Assembly (NCBI RefSeq): GCF_026000375.1
Contig: NZ_AP026708.1
Coordinates: forward strand, 684,501 to 748,500
Origin: Pseudodesulfovibrio portus
Lineage (GTDB): Bacteria > Desulfobacterota > Desulfovibrionia > Desulfovibrionales > Desulfovibrionaceae
DNA: 64,000 bases
Direction: 5' to 3'
A program made the translations under genes and the position numbers. The notes beneath the pieces were generated by a model, which did no database searches, had not been told where the DNA came from, and was given only the letters and a program-made list of their open reading frames with translations. Positions 52,467 to 62,008 of this stretch are shown one piece after another. The first letter of the stretch is position 1. Every line of letters starts with the position of its first letter.

Positions 52467-54374
52467 TCAAGACCGTTTGCGGAGACGGCGGACGTCGCCC
52501 ACGCGGACCGTGAGCTTCTCCTTGTCGAAATATTCCAGAACCGGAATGAGATACTTGCGCGACAACCCCGTCAGATCCTTGAAGTCGGGTGCCGACATCT
52601 CCTCCTTTTCCTCGAAAAAGGCCAGCACCTTCTGCTTGATCCCGTCCAGGGCCGCACACTGGTAATACATGTCGCCGGACACGCGCACGATCTCGCCCTG
52701 GTCCTGCAACACCCGGAACACGCCGGACGCGGCCTTGAAGTCCATGCCCAGCGACGCGAGCACGTCCTTGAGGTTGGGAGGCGTGGTTCCGCCCTCCCGG
52801 TACGCGGCCTGAATGATCTCGCGCACCTTTTCCTGGTCCGAGGCCAGGGAGACCTTGTGGTCCTTGAGCTTGATCACTTCCTGCTCGGCCACCACGTCGC
52901 CCTTTTTGAGCAGCTTTTCCAGGACATGATGGAAGAGCTTGGGCGGCAGTCCGCGTCCCCACGACGAGGCCAGTTCGCCCCGCTGCACGCCGGGCTTCAT
53001 GGAATCCTTGCGGTGGAAATCGGCCAGAAACTCCAGCAGGCCGTCGGCCAGGGACTCCACGAGCTCGCCGCCCGCATAACGCCGGGTCTCCTTGTCGAAG
53101 AGCACCGCCTTCTGCTGGCCGCCGAGCACGCCCAGGGTCTTTTCCAGCCCCTTGGACTCCAGGTTGGTCATGGTCAGCAGTTCGGCGAAATCAACGCCGT
53201 CCGGCCCGGCCAGTTCCAGCTGGGTGGCGGCCACGACCTCCGGCCGGTCGTCGGCCAGGAGCTTCATCTGCTCCACCCTGTCCGAAAACCGTTTGACCTT
53301 GTGCCCCACCGGGCCGACGATCCTGCCTCCGGCAAACGCCCGCAGCGGCGAGAAGGACCGGAGCACGATGCGGTCATCGTACACCCCGGCCAGGGGCTCG
53401 GTGAACCGGGCCTGGCAGATGGCGGTCTCGCCCGGCTTGAGTTCGTCCCGGTCGAGGAGATGGATGCGGGCCAGCACTTCGCGCGCGCCGTGATGAAAAT
53501 GGATTTCCTTGCGATGCTTGAGGGGCAGGTGCGAGGATTCGAGCACGGTCAGCTCGATGTCCCAGACGTTCGTGGGGAACAGTGTTCCGGGCCGGGCCAG
53601 CACGTCGCCGCGCCGGATATCGTCCACTTCCAGCCCGGCCAGGTTCACGGCGGTCCGCCGCCCTGCCTGGGCCGTGTCCACGGTCTCGCCGTGGGATTGC
53701 AGCCCGCGCACCTTGGACCCGACCCCGCCGGGATACAGGGTCACGTCGTCGCCCACGGAGATGGAGCCGGAGACCATGGTCCCGGTGACCACGGTGCCGT
53801 GGCCCTTCATGGTGAACACCCGGTCCACGGGCAGCCGGAAGAGATCGGACCGGCGCCTGGGGGAAAATTCGGAGATCAGCGTCCTGAGGGCGTCCTTGAG
53901 TTCCTCCAGGCCCGCTCCGGTGTGGGCCGACACCGGAATGACCGGGGCACCGGAGAGGAAGGTGGGCTCCAGATAGGACGCCACCTCATCCTCCACCATC
54001 TCCAGCCACTCCGCGTCCACCATGTCGGTCTTGGTCAGGGCCACCAGCCCGGTGGTCACGCCGAGCAACTGGCAGATTTCCAGGTGTTCGCGGGTCTGGG
54101 GCATGATCCCCTCGTCCGCGGCGATGACCAGGATGACGAAATCCACCCCAGCGGCCCCGGCCACCATGTTCTTGACGAATTTTTCATGACCCGGGACATC
54201 CACGATGCCCAGCCGGTCGCCCTCCCCGAGGTCGAGAAAGGCGAAGCCGAGCTCGATGGTGATGCCCCGCTTCTTCTCCTCGGAAAGGCGGTCGCAGTCG
54301 ATGCCGGTGAGCGCCTTGATGAGCGTGGTCTTGCCGTGGTCGATATGTCCGGCGGTCCCCATGATGACGGGCAT
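52467..54374 (-). CDS. selB: Selenocysteine-specific elongation factor
   Basis: SelB carries Sec-tRNA-Sec to the ribosome and binds the SECIS hairpin of the mRNA. 635 residues: GTPase with G1 [14 protein letters not shown]2 [16 protein letters not shown]3 [12 protein letters not shown] and G4 TKTDMVD. EF-Tu-like domains II and III follow ([22 protein letters not shown]). A C-terminal array of winged helices from about 380 onward binds SECIS RNA ([22 protein letters not shown] at WH2; [22 protein letters not shown] at WH4). With selA in the same window it shows that the cell decodes UGA as Sec. selC is not in this window. Confidence 0.96.
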   Translation of the reverse strand: MPVIMGTAGHIDHGKTTLIKALTGIDCDRLSEEKKRGITIELGFAFLDLGEGDRLGIVDVPGHEKFVKNMVAGAAGVDFVILVIAADEGIMPQTREHLEICQLLGVTTGLVALTKTDMVDAEWLEMVEDEVASYLEPTFLSGAPVIPVSAHTGAGLEELKDALRTLISEFSPRRRSDLFRLPVDRVFTMKGHGTVVTGTMVSGSISVGDDVTLYPGGVGSKVRGLQSHGETVDTAQAGRRTAVNLAGLEVDDIRRGDVLARPGTLFPTNVWDIELTVLESSHLPLKHRKEIHFHHGAREVLARIHLLDRDELKPGETAICQARFTEPLAGVYDDRIVLRSFSPLRAFAGGRIVGPVGHKVKRFSDRVEQMKLLADDRPEVVAATQLELAGPDGVDFAELLTMTNLESKGLEKTLGVLGGQQKAVLFDKETRRYAGGELVESLADGLLEFLADFHRKDSMKPGVQRGELASSWGRGLPPKLFHHVLEKLLKKGDVVAEQEVIKLKDHKVSLASDQEKVREIIQAAYREGGTTPPNLKDVLASLGMDFKAASGVFRVLQDQGEIVRVSGDMYYQCAALDGIKQKVLAFFEEKEEMSAPDFKDLTGLSRKYLIPVLEYFDKEKLTVRVGDVRRLRKRS

Positions 54375-54580
54375 GATATATCCTCAATTCCTTGTGGTTC
54401 GATTCAAATTTCCAGGAAGGCCACATGGTAGAGAAAAACGGACCGGACAACAAGGCGCAGGTATCATTCTCCGGCAGGACACAATTTTCTCCCCCCACGC
54501 TCAACATTATTGACCCCGCCTATAATTATGTTAACGTAGATAAAGATTGGACACATCAAATAAGGAGAGGGGGATAGCCC

Positions 54581-55477
54581 ATGATGAAACCAAAAAGAAC
54601 CGCACGCCTCGCAGTGGCGGTGGCATTACTGATATGCCTTGCCCCACTTACCGTCTTCGGTGCCGAACCGCCGGAGAACCTGCCGAATGCCATTGGCGAA
54701 GTCGTCTATATGGTCGGCACCGTCAAGGCGGAGCAGCCCGACGGCACCGTCCGCGAACTGGACCTGAAAAAACAGGTCATCCCCAAAGACGTGATCGTCA
54801 CGAGCACCAAGAGCAGCGTCGAGATCGTCTTCAAGGACGATTCCGTCTTTTCCCAGGGATCAAGCGCCCGCATTTCACTGGATGAATTTATCTATTCCGG
54901 GAAACAAACGGCCTCAAAACTGCTTTTCAAGATGGGCGAAGGCACGTTCCGCTATGTGACCGGCCAGATCGTCAAACAGAATCCCGACGGATTCGCCCTT
55001 GAGACGCCGACCACGACCATCGGCATCCGGGGCACCGAGGTGTACGCCACCGTCACGCCCTCGCTGGAACGGGTCGGCAACCTCGATCTGTCCGCCGGTC
55101 ACACCATGAGCGTCGGCCCGCAGGAGATCAGCCGTCCCATGCACGCGGTCTCGGTGGACCCGACGACCGGCAGCGTCTCCGCACCGGAACCTGTTTCCCC
55201 GGAAGAAGCGCGTGCCGTCATCAAGGCGGCCCCGCAGACCACCCAGGGCGAGCCCGGTGCGAAAAACGAGGACGTGGACGACATGACCCGCAAGGTGGAT
55301 GCCTTCAGCGCCAACATCAACCGGACAAAGGACGAACTCGGCACAGGCAAACCCGACTATCAGGACCTGCACACTCTCTCACTGCAGCAGAGCGGCCAGA
55401 AAAGCGCCGAGCGGGACAATGACAAGGCCGAGGAAGCACAATCGGCTGCCGAAGGTGGCGGTGGCGGCGGCTACTAG
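54581..55477 (+). CDS. FecR-domain periplasmic protein
   Basis: 298 residues with an N-terminal signal peptide (VAVALLICLAPLTVFGA). The FecR domain (residues 38-165) has GEVVYMVGTVKAE, SSVEIVFKDDSVFSQGSSARISLDEF, GEGTFRYVTGQI and ETPTTTIGIRGTEV. A disordered Glu/Ala/Gln tail ends GGGGGGY. Bacterial FecR proteins of this kind are thought to be envelope anchors or signal proteins and are not tied to iron unless next to FecI/FecA, which are absent. Two starts are adjacent (54581 and 54584). It leads the Sel1 lipoprotein gene. The 206-nt upstream gap holds a TATAAT at 54521 but no clear -35. Confidence 0.88.
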   Translation: MMKPKRTARLAVAVALLICLAPLTVFGAEPPENLPNAIGEVVYMVGTVKAEQPDGTVRELDLKKQVIPKDVIVTSTKSSVEIVFKDDSVFSQGSSARISLDEFIYSGKQTASKLLFKMGEGTFRYVTGQIVKQNPDGFALETPTTTIGIRGTEVYATVTPSLERVGNLDLSAGHTMSVGPQEISRPMHAVSVDPTTGSVSAPEPVSPEEARAVIKAAPQTTQGEPGAKNEDVDDMTRKVDAFSANINRTKDELGTGKPDYQDLHTLSLQQSGQKSAERDNDKAEEAQSAAEGGGGGGY

Positions 55478-55520
55478 GCCGTGGACGGCATAACCTGAAT
55501 CAAGCAAAAAGGATGAGACC

Positions 55521-56063
55521 ATGAAAATACATTTCATGAAATACGTTCTGCTCCTGTCCGCAGTTGCGGTTCTTGCTGCCGGTTGCATGAGCGGCATGAT
55601 AGAAAAGCAGGGAAGGACGGCGTACCTGGAAAAGGACTACGCCACGGCCAAGATGAAGTTCGAGGAGGCCATTGTCGAAGGCAACGCCGATGCCATGTAC
55701 CACCTGGCCAACATGTATGTGGAAGGCAAGGGAGTTGAACAGGATTACGCCAAGGCGGCCTCGCTGCTCGAACAGGCGGCAGCGCTGGAACACCAGGAAT
55801 CCCAACTCATGCTCGGCCTTTTTTACGTCTATGGCGACGGCGTGCCGCAGGATCCGGCCAAGGGTGCCGGTTTGATCAAAGCGGCCGCCGTAAACGGACA
55901 CGACGTGGCCATGTATTATCTCGGCAACCTGTACGCAGGCGGCCTCGGCGTCCCCAAGGACATCCCCTCCGCCCTGCATTGGATGAAGGAAGCCAAACTC
56001 GCCGGTTTCCCGGTCAAGGACGAGCTCCTGACCGAAGCGGGACTGCAGGCTCTCTACAAATAA
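55521..56063 (+). CDS. Sel1-repeat (TPR-like) lipoprotein
   Basis: 180-residue predicted lipoprotein with lipobox LAAGC (Cys22). About four SLR motifs follow: AIVEGNADAMYHLANMYVEGKGVEQD, LEHQESQLMLGLFYVYGDGVPQDPAKG and VNGHDVAMYYLGNLYAGGLGVPKD. Such helical solenoids hold protein complexes in the envelope. Starts 43 nt after the FecR gene, which suggests a functional pair. A terminator follows. Confidence 0.9.
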   Translation: MKIHFMKYVLLLSAVAVLAAGCMSGMIEKQGRTAYLEKDYATAKMKFEEAIVEGNADAMYHLANMYVEGKGVEQDYAKAASLLEQAAALEHQESQLMLGLFYVYGDGVPQDPAKGAGLIKAAAVNGHDVAMYYLGNLYAGGLGVPKDIPSALHWMKEAKLAGFPVKDELLTEAGLQALYK

Positions 56064-56077
56064 CCGAATGAGCAATG

Positions 56078-56110
56078 AAAAGGGCCGGGGAATCTCTCCC
56101 CGGCCCTTTT
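56078..56110. terminator. Bidirectional terminator between Sel1 and M18 genes
   Basis: 13-bp perfect stem (56078-56090 with 56098-56110) including A4/T4 ends, 7-nt loop. Confidence 0.92.
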
Positions 56111-56132
56111 GTCTTGCGGATGAAGCCCCGCC

Positions 56133-57515
56133 CTACCGCTTCAGGAATTCGCGGAAAGCCAGGGTGCAGGCGTAGATGTCCGCCTTGCTGGCTATCTCGA
56201 AGGGCGAGTGCATGGACAGAACGGGCACGCCCACGTCGATGACGTCCATGCCGTACACGGCCAGAAACTTGGCCACCGTACCGCCGCCGCCCACGTCCAC
56301 CTTGCCCAACTCGGACATGTGCCAGGGGATGCCTGCGTCGTCGAGGATGCGGCGCAGCCAGCCTATGTAGTCGGGGTGGGCGTCGTTGGCCCCCACCTTG
56401 CCGCGATGGCCGGTGAACTTGTTGAAGCACGGGCCGTAGCCGAGACGGGCCGCGTTGAGGGGCTCGTAGACGTCCTTGTGGTCCGGGTCCATGGCTGCGG
56501 ACACGTCGGCGGACAAAGCCGAACCGTTCATGAACACCGTGGACAGCCGCGCGCCGGGTTCCCAGGCCTCCACCAGCTCCTCCATGCAGTACTCGAAGAA
56601 ATAGGACTTGGCACCCGTTGCGCCGTCGGAGCCGATCTCCTCCTTGTCCCAGAACAGCACGATCTGAGAGAACTCGGGCTCGGGCTCGGCCAGCAGGGCC
56701 TCCAGACCGCAGAACACGCTGGAACGGTCGTCCTGGCCGTAGCCGCCGATGAGGGCCTGGTCCAGCCCCACATACCGGGCCGGACCGGCCGGGACCGCCT
56801 GCATCTCGGCGCTGAAGAAATCACGCTCGTCGATGCCGTACCGCTTGTTCAGGATTTGCAGCACCCGTTGCTTGACCGGCTCCTTGGCCTCGTCCTCGTC
56901 CTTGCCGTTCGGGGCCGGGGACTGGCCCAGTATGACGTTCAGCTTCTCCGCCTCGAAGGCGTCCTGCACCTTCTTGACCACTTCCTTGTACGCCAGATGG
57001 GGCAGCAGGTCGGTGATGGTGAAAACCGGGTCCGCCGGGTCCTCGCCGATGCAGACCGTGACCACCTCGCCGGATTTCTTGACCACCGTGCCGTGCAGGG
57101 CCAGCGGGATGGTCAGCCACTGGTACTTGCGGATGCCGCCGTAATAGTGGGTCTTGGCCAGGCAGATGTCCAAATCCTCGTAGAGCGGACGCTGCTTGAA
57201 GTCCAGGCGCGGGCAGTCGGCGTGGGCCCCGACCAGGCGGAACCCCTCGGACAGCGGGCGCTTGCCCTTGCGGGCCAGGAAACAGGTCTTGTTGCGGTTG
57301 AACCGGTAGGCCTGCGGAGCCTTGAGGTCGTCCACGAAGCCCGCCTTTTCCACGCGCTCGCGGACGTAGTCCATGACCAGCCGCTCGGTCTTGCACCGAC
57401 TCAGGAACTTCACGTAATCGGCGGCCATCCTGTCCATGGCCTTGAGGTGTTTCTTGGAACCGTACACCTCCCACGCGGTCTTGGGATCATATTCGAGATC
57501 GGATTTCTTGCTCAT
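56133..57515 (-). CDS. M18 family aminopeptidase
   Basis: 460-residue zinc aminopeptidase of the M18 (aspartyl aminopeptidase) family. Metal-binding motifs: VGAHADCPRLDFK, QALIGGYGQDDRSS with the Asp bridge, FWDKEEIGSDG with the general-base Glu, ADVSAAMDPDH, and SMHSPFEIASKADI at the end. Cytoplasmic oligomer removing N-terminal acidic residues in related enzymes. Start 57515 was chosen at MSKKSDLEYD, 13 nt after selA. Confidence 0.93.
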   Translation of the reverse strand: MSKKSDLEYDPKTAWEVYGSKKHLKAMDRMAADYVKFLSRCKTERLVMDYVRERVEKAGFVDDLKAPQAYRFNRNKTCFLARKGKRPLSEGFRLVGAHADCPRLDFKQRPLYEDLDICLAKTHYYGGIRKYQWLTIPLALHGTVVKKSGEVVTVCIGEDPADPVFTITDLLPHLAYKEVVKKVQDAFEAEKLNVILGQSPAPNGKDEDEAKEPVKQRVLQILNKRYGIDERDFFSAEMQAVPAGPARYVGLDQALIGGYGQDDRSSVFCGLEALLAEPEPEFSQIVLFWDKEEIGSDGATGAKSYFFEYCMEELVEAWEPGARLSTVFMNGSALSADVSAAMDPDHKDVYEPLNAARLGYGPCFNKFTGHRGKVGANDAHPDYIGWLRRILDDAGIPWHMSELGKVDVGGGGTVAKFLAVYGMDVIDVGVPVLSMHSPFEIASKADIYACTLAFREFLKR

Positions 57516-57528
57516 ATGTCTTCCTTGT

Positions 57529-58935
57529 TTATGAGGCCGACGCGGACACGGCCTGTTCCAGGGCATCCGCCACCAGTTTGAGTTCCGTGGAATCCAGGGT
57601 GCGCGGGTCCAGGAGGAATTCCTCGTCCTCGATGCGCGCCACCAGCGGCGGGTCGGTCTTCAGGAGGGCCTCCCGAAGCTCGCCCGCAGAAATGTTCTTC
57701 ACGGCCAGGGCCACCACGGTGGTGGGCAGGTCGTATTCGGGGAAGGCACCGCCGCCAACGCGGGACATGCCCTTGCGCATGGTCACTCTGGCCTTTTTGC
57801 CCAGCCGCTTGCGGATAACCTCGGCCAGACGGCGGGCCTTGGACTTGAGCGCCTCCTCGGAGGCGGTGATCATCTTGAGCGTGGGCACCTGCCGCCGGGC
57901 CTCGTCCATGTCGAGGTACGACCGCAGGGTCGCCTCCAGGGCGGCCAGGGTCATCTTGTCGATGCGCATGGCCCGGTTGACCGGATTCTTCTTGATGCGG
58001 TCGATGTATTCCCTGCGGCCCACGATGATGCCCGCCTGGGGGCCTCCGAGGACCTTGTCCCCGGAAAAGGATACCACATCCGCTCCCTGGGCCACCACCT
58101 GCTGGACCGTGGGTTCGCCGAGCAGCCCCTCCCCTTCCAGGGCATACAGGGAGCCGCTGCCAAGGTCCTCGATGACCGGCAGGTTGTACCTGTCGCCCAG
58201 CGCACGCATCTCGGCCAGGCTGACTTCCTTGGTAAAGCCGACGACCCGGAAATTGGAGGTGTGGACCCGCATGAGCGCGCCCGTTTCGTCGCCTATGGCG
58301 TTCTCGTAGTCGTGCACATGGGTCCGGTTGGTGGCCCCGACCTCGCGCAGCACCGCGCCGGACTTGGTCATGACGTCCGGGATGCGGAACGAACCGCCGA
58401 TCTCGACGAGCTGCCCGCGCGACACGATGACTTCCCTGCCCCGCGCCAGGGTCTCCAGCATAATGAACACGGCGGCGGCATTGTTGTTGACGACCATGGC
58501 CGCCTCGGCCCCGGTGATGTCGCAGAGGATTTTCTCCACATGGGAATAGCGGCTGCCCCGCTGCCCGGTGGACAGGTCGAACTCGCAGTTGGAGTAATGG
58601 CCGCACGCCTCGGCCACGGCCTCGATGGCGGACTTGGACAGCAGCGAACGGCCCAAGTTGGTATGAATGACCACGCCGGTGCCGTTGAGCACCCGCCTGA
58701 AATGAGGGCGGGCCCCGACCCTGGCAAAGGCCGCCAGCCGGGGCAGCAAGGCTTCCAGCTTGAGCTCGTCCGGCTCGGCGACGACGCCGGACCGGATCTC
58801 CTCGCGGCATATGTCGAAAAATTCGTTGACCAATTGCTTGATCAAGGGCCTCGGCAAGGATTGCATGTCCTTGACCGATTCAAGCGCGGACAGAGCGGAG
58901 TCCACGGAGGGCAGGTGCCTGAACAACGTACTCAT
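57529..58935 (-). CDS. selA: L-seryl-tRNA(Sec) selenium transferase
   Basis: SelA converts Ser-tRNA-Sec to Sec-tRNA-Sec with selenophosphate, using PLP in a homodecamer. 468 residues: N-terminal tRNA-binding helices, RRVLNGTGVVIHTNLGRSLLS, EFDLSTGQRGSRYSHVE, VVNNNAAAVFIML, and PLP Lys294 in SFSGDKVLGGPQAG, matching E. coli Lys295. Start at 58935; upstream in-frame sequence overlaps folC. Organised folC-selA-M18 with 13-nt gaps. Confidence 0.97.
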   Translation of the reverse strand: MSTLFRHLPSVDSALSALESVKDMQSLPRPLIKQLVNEFFDICREEIRSGVVAEPDELKLEALLPRLAAFARVGARPHFRRVLNGTGVVIHTNLGRSLLSKSAIEAVAEACGHYSNCEFDLSTGQRGSRYSHVEKILCDITGAEAAMVVNNNAAAVFIMLETLARGREVIVSRGQLVEIGGSFRIPDVMTKSGAVLREVGATNRTHVHDYENAIGDETGALMRVHTSNFRVVGFTKEVSLAEMRALGDRYNLPVIEDLGSGSLYALEGEGLLGEPTVQQVVAQGADVVSFSGDKVLGGPQAGIIVGRREYIDRIKKNPVNRAMRIDKMTLAALEATLRSYLDMDEARRQVPTLKMITASEEALKSKARRLAEVIRKRLGKKARVTMRKGMSRVGGGAFPEYDLPTTVVALAVKNISAGELREALLKTDPPLVARIEDEEFLLDPRTLDSTELKLVADALEQAVSASAS

Positions 58936-58948
58936 GATCTTCCCTGTG

Positions 58949-60163
58949 TTATGCGGTGAGAAAGTGCGGATACAGGGTATAGAAGTCCGCAAGCAAATAC
59001 AAGGACCCGCAGATGAGTGTCGGCGAGGAATATTTCGACCCTTCGGCCAAGGCCGCTTCGAGGGAATCCAGCACAACAGCCTTCTCACCAAATGTTTCTG
59101 CCAGCCGTTCGGTGCGGCAGGCGCGGTCATAGGCCATGGGCACCGCCAGGACCGGACCCGGCGTCAGGTCCCGGACCATCGGCACCATGGCATCGAGGTC
59201 CTTGTCCTCCATGCAGGAAAAGATCACGCATCCAGGCTCCGAGCCCGACGCCGCCAGGGCGGCCTTGAGCGCGGCGAGGGCGTGGGGGTTGTGCGCCCCG
59301 TCCAGGATGACCTCGCGCCCGTCCACGTCGACGCGCTGGAACCGCCCGGGCAGAAAGGCGGTTTCCAGGCCGAATATCTCCTTGTCGGTCTCACTCTTCA
59401 GGTCGTGCCCGGCAGCGAACCAGCGCCATCCGGCCAACGCGAGCCGGGCGTTGACCGTCTGATGGATGCCCGGAATTCCCAAACGCCGCGCCGCAACCGG
59501 CTCGGCCATGTCCACGGCATACATGAGACGGGCTCCCACGGCTTCGGCCCTGTTCTCCAGCTCCAGAAGCGCGTCCGGGTCCTGGGGGCCCGTCACGCCG
59601 CAGCTCCCTGCTCGCAGGGCCCCGGCCTTGTCGCGGGCGATGGCGGCCAGGGTGTCGCCGAGGACCTTTTCGTGATCCATGCCGATGGGCGTATACAGAA
59701 CCAGCTCCGGCGCAAAGACATTGGTGGCGTCGAATCGGCCGCCGAGCCCGGCTTCCATGACGGCCACGTCCACCCGCTCCTGCCGGAAGGCGAGCATGGC
59801 CAGGCAGGTCTGGAACTCGAAATAGGTCAACTCCGCCCCTGCGGGGGCGGACAGGATGGCATTCGCCAGTTCGACCCATCGGGCTTGGGAAAGCATGGCC
59901 CGGTTGATCTGCACCCGCTCGCGCATGGTCAGAAAGTGGGGCGATGTGAACACGCCCACCTTGAGCCCGTGGGCGCGGGCCAGGGAGGCGAAAAACGCGG
60001 CGGTGGAGCCCTTGCCGTTGGTGCCTACCACATGGACAACCGGCAGGTCCGGCATGCCCGAGGACTCCCAAAAGCGCTCCATTCTGTCGAGGGTCAAATC
60101 CATGTGGAACAGGCCGAGCCCATCCAGATATTTCTCAAGATGTCGATAATTTTCAATTCGCAT
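58949..60163 (-). CDS. folC: Folylpolyglutamate synthase / dihydrofolate synthase
   Basis: 404-residue ATP-dependent ligase adding glutamate to dihydropteroate and folates. Mur-ligase fold: P-loop VVGTNGKGSTAAF, VGVFTSPHFLTMRERVQINR, TYFEFQTCLAMLAF, and AVMEAGLGGRFDATNVF. C-terminal domain has REVILDGAHNPHALAALKAAL. First gene of the folC-selA-M18 operon. Confidence 0.95.
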   Translation of the reverse strand: MRIENYRHLEKYLDGLGLFHMDLTLDRMERFWESSGMPDLPVVHVVGTNGKGSTAAFFASLARAHGLKVGVFTSPHFLTMRERVQINRAMLSQARWVELANAILSAPAGAELTYFEFQTCLAMLAFRQERVDVAVMEAGLGGRFDATNVFAPELVLYTPIGMDHEKVLGDTLAAIARDKAGALRAGSCGVTGPQDPDALLELENRAEAVGARLMYAVDMAEPVAARRLGIPGIHQTVNARLALAGWRWFAAGHDLKSETDKEIFGLETAFLPGRFQRVDVDGREVILDGAHNPHALAALKAALAASGSEPGCVIFSCMEDKDLDAMVPMVRDLTPGPVLAVPMAYDRACRTERLAETFGEKAVVLDSLEAALAEGSKYSSPTLICGSLYLLADFYTLYPHFLTA

Positions 60164-60361
60164 ACCCGAGGGATGATATCAGGAAACCTCAGCGGAAGAA
60201 ACAGCCGAAGACCCTGTTTTGTTGCCCGGAATATCGGCACCTTTTCCAAACAGGCTGAGGAGAATACGCGAATATCATTGACCAAAATTTTGATATCTGC
60301 CACGCTTCGGATAAATTCGACTTTCCGGTGCCGGCGTCCCTGGCGCCAAGGAGACGAAACA

Positions 60362-61993
60362 ATGGCTGCTGACGAAACACGCTGCCCGCTGACCGAAGGC
60401 AGCATCACCCCTCTGGGCGACTTCACTCTCCCGGTCATACCCGGCAAACCCTTTGCCGAACTCAATGAGGCCGGTCTGCCGCCGGAACTGTCTCCGGGCA
60501 TGGGCGATGAAATGCCCTACCCGAGTTCACACCTCATCTGCAATCCCGATGCAGCCACTGTGACCGCCGACACGGTGGGCCTTGTCCAGGCCGACCAGGA
60601 CGGCCTGAACGTCATCCCGCTATGGACCGTGTCCGAAGACGGGATGACCATGACCATGGACTTTTACCCCACGGACTGCTTCGGGGACCCCATTTCCGAC
60701 GACAAATACCGCGACTGGCTGCCCGAAGGTTGCCGAGGCATCGACAATGACGCCCTGGACGCCGCCGTGGCCGAGGCCAAAAAGACCGGAAACCCGGTCA
60801 TGGAAGTGGTCATCGCACACGGCGTGGAGCCGTTGAACGGCCGGGACGGCCAGGTCAAGCTCAGCTTCCAGAGCGGGGACGACATCGGCACCCGTCAGAA
60901 GGACGGCAGCATCAATTTCCGCGAACGGGGCGGCATGGCCTGTGTGGCCGAAGGCGAACACGTCGCCTCCCTGACCCCGCCGACCCCGGGCAAGTCGGGC
61001 TTCGACGTCCTGGGGAACGAACTGCCCGCCAAGGACGGCAAGCCCCTGGCTCTCAAGGCCGGGACCGGCGTCACTTCCGCAGGCGGCGACGGGGTCACCC
61101 AGGTGTTCACGGCCACCATGGCGGGCATGATCGTACACAAGGACGACACCCTCTCCGTCTCCGACATCCTGGAAATCAACTCGGACGTGGACCTTGCCTC
61201 GGGCAACGTGCACGTTGACAAAGGCTCCATCCTCATCAAGGGAACGGTCACCACGGGCGCGGAAGTCACGGCCCAGGACAACCTTGTGGTGGAGGAAGTG
61301 GTGGAAAACGCCACCCTTCGGGCCGGGAATGACGTCACGGTAGGCGGCGGCGTGCTCATGGACGAGGGCGGCCTCATTGAAGCGGGCGGCACCGTCAGCG
61401 CCAAATTTTTCCGCAACGCCACCATCCGGGCCGGCGGCGACGTGGTGGCCGAAGTGGACTTCGTCAACTGCGACATCATCGCCACGGGCCGCGTCATATC
61501 GGGGTCCGACAAGGGGTTGGCCAACGGCGGCGTTTACGTCTGCGGCGGTATGGACGTGGCCGAGGTGGGCACCGACGTGGGCTCGACCACGAAGGTCACC
61601 CTGGCCCTGCCCGGCGGCGAAGACCAGGACATCGACGATAGAACGCACAAACTCCAGAAGAGGGTCGAGGAACTGAAAAAGTTCATCGGGGCGGACGACG
61701 CGGCGGCGGCCCTGCTCTCGGCCCCCAAGGAAGACCGGGCCATCCTGGCGGAGCTCTTCAAGGCCAAGGCCCTGCTGCTGGCCAAGATTCGTGGGATCGA
61801 AGAGGAAAAGAAACAGCGCCTCATCGCCCGGGGCAAGGAACTGGCCCGAATCGGCATCACGGCCAGGAAAACGGCCCACGCAGGCACCACGGTCAGGATC
61901 GGCAACAAGACCCTGAAGCTCAAAAAGGCCGTGCAGGCATCGAAAATCCATTGGGACCCGGAAAAGGGCGACATCGCCGTTTCGGGCATATAG
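60362..61993 (+). CDS. DUF342 (FapA) family polysaccharide/motility-associated protein
   Basis: 543 residues. N-terminal unique region, then a DUF342 right-handed beta-helix (LEINSDVDLASGNVHVDKGSILIKGTV; ENATLRAGNDVTVGGGVLMDEGGLIEAGGTV; RAGGDVVAEVDFVNCDIIATGRV) in about residues 260-410. A coiled coil follows (LQKRVEELKKFIG; KIRGIEEEKKQRLIARGKEL), then a C-terminal beta segment. Related FapA proteins bear on flagellar or cell-surface assembly and signalling. ATG 60362 has AAGGAG. The receiver protein gene follows after 15 nt. The 198-nt upstream gap, shared with folC, shows no clear promoter. Confidence 0.88.
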   Translation: MAADETRCPLTEGSITPLGDFTLPVIPGKPFAELNEAGLPPELSPGMGDEMPYPSSHLICNPDAATVTADTVGLVQADQDGLNVIPLWTVSEDGMTMTMDFYPTDCFGDPISDDKYRDWLPEGCRGIDNDALDAAVAEAKKTGNPVMEVVIAHGVEPLNGRDGQVKLSFQSGDDIGTRQKDGSINFRERGGMACVAEGEHVASLTPPTPGKSGFDVLGNELPAKDGKPLALKAGTGVTSAGGDGVTQVFTATMAGMIVHKDDTLSVSDILEINSDVDLASGNVHVDKGSILIKGTVTTGAEVTAQDNLVVEEVVENATLRAGNDVTVGGGVLMDEGGLIEAGGTVSAKFFRNATIRAGGDVVAEVDFVNCDIIATGRVISGSDKGLANGGVYVCGGMDVAEVGTDVGSTTKVTLALPGGEDQDIDDRTHKLQKRVEELKKFIGADDAAAALLSAPKEDRAILAELFKAKALLLAKIRGIEEEKKQRLIARGKELARIGITARKTAHAGTTVRIGNKTLKLKKAVQASKIHWDPEKGDIAVSGI

Positions 61994-62008
61994 GTACGGG
62001 GAATCACC

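Noticed and set aside
54500-54530. Promoter for the FecR gene from TTGACC and TATAAT
   Set aside because: The two hexamers are only 5 nt apart, so they cannot work together; no well-spaced -35 was found.
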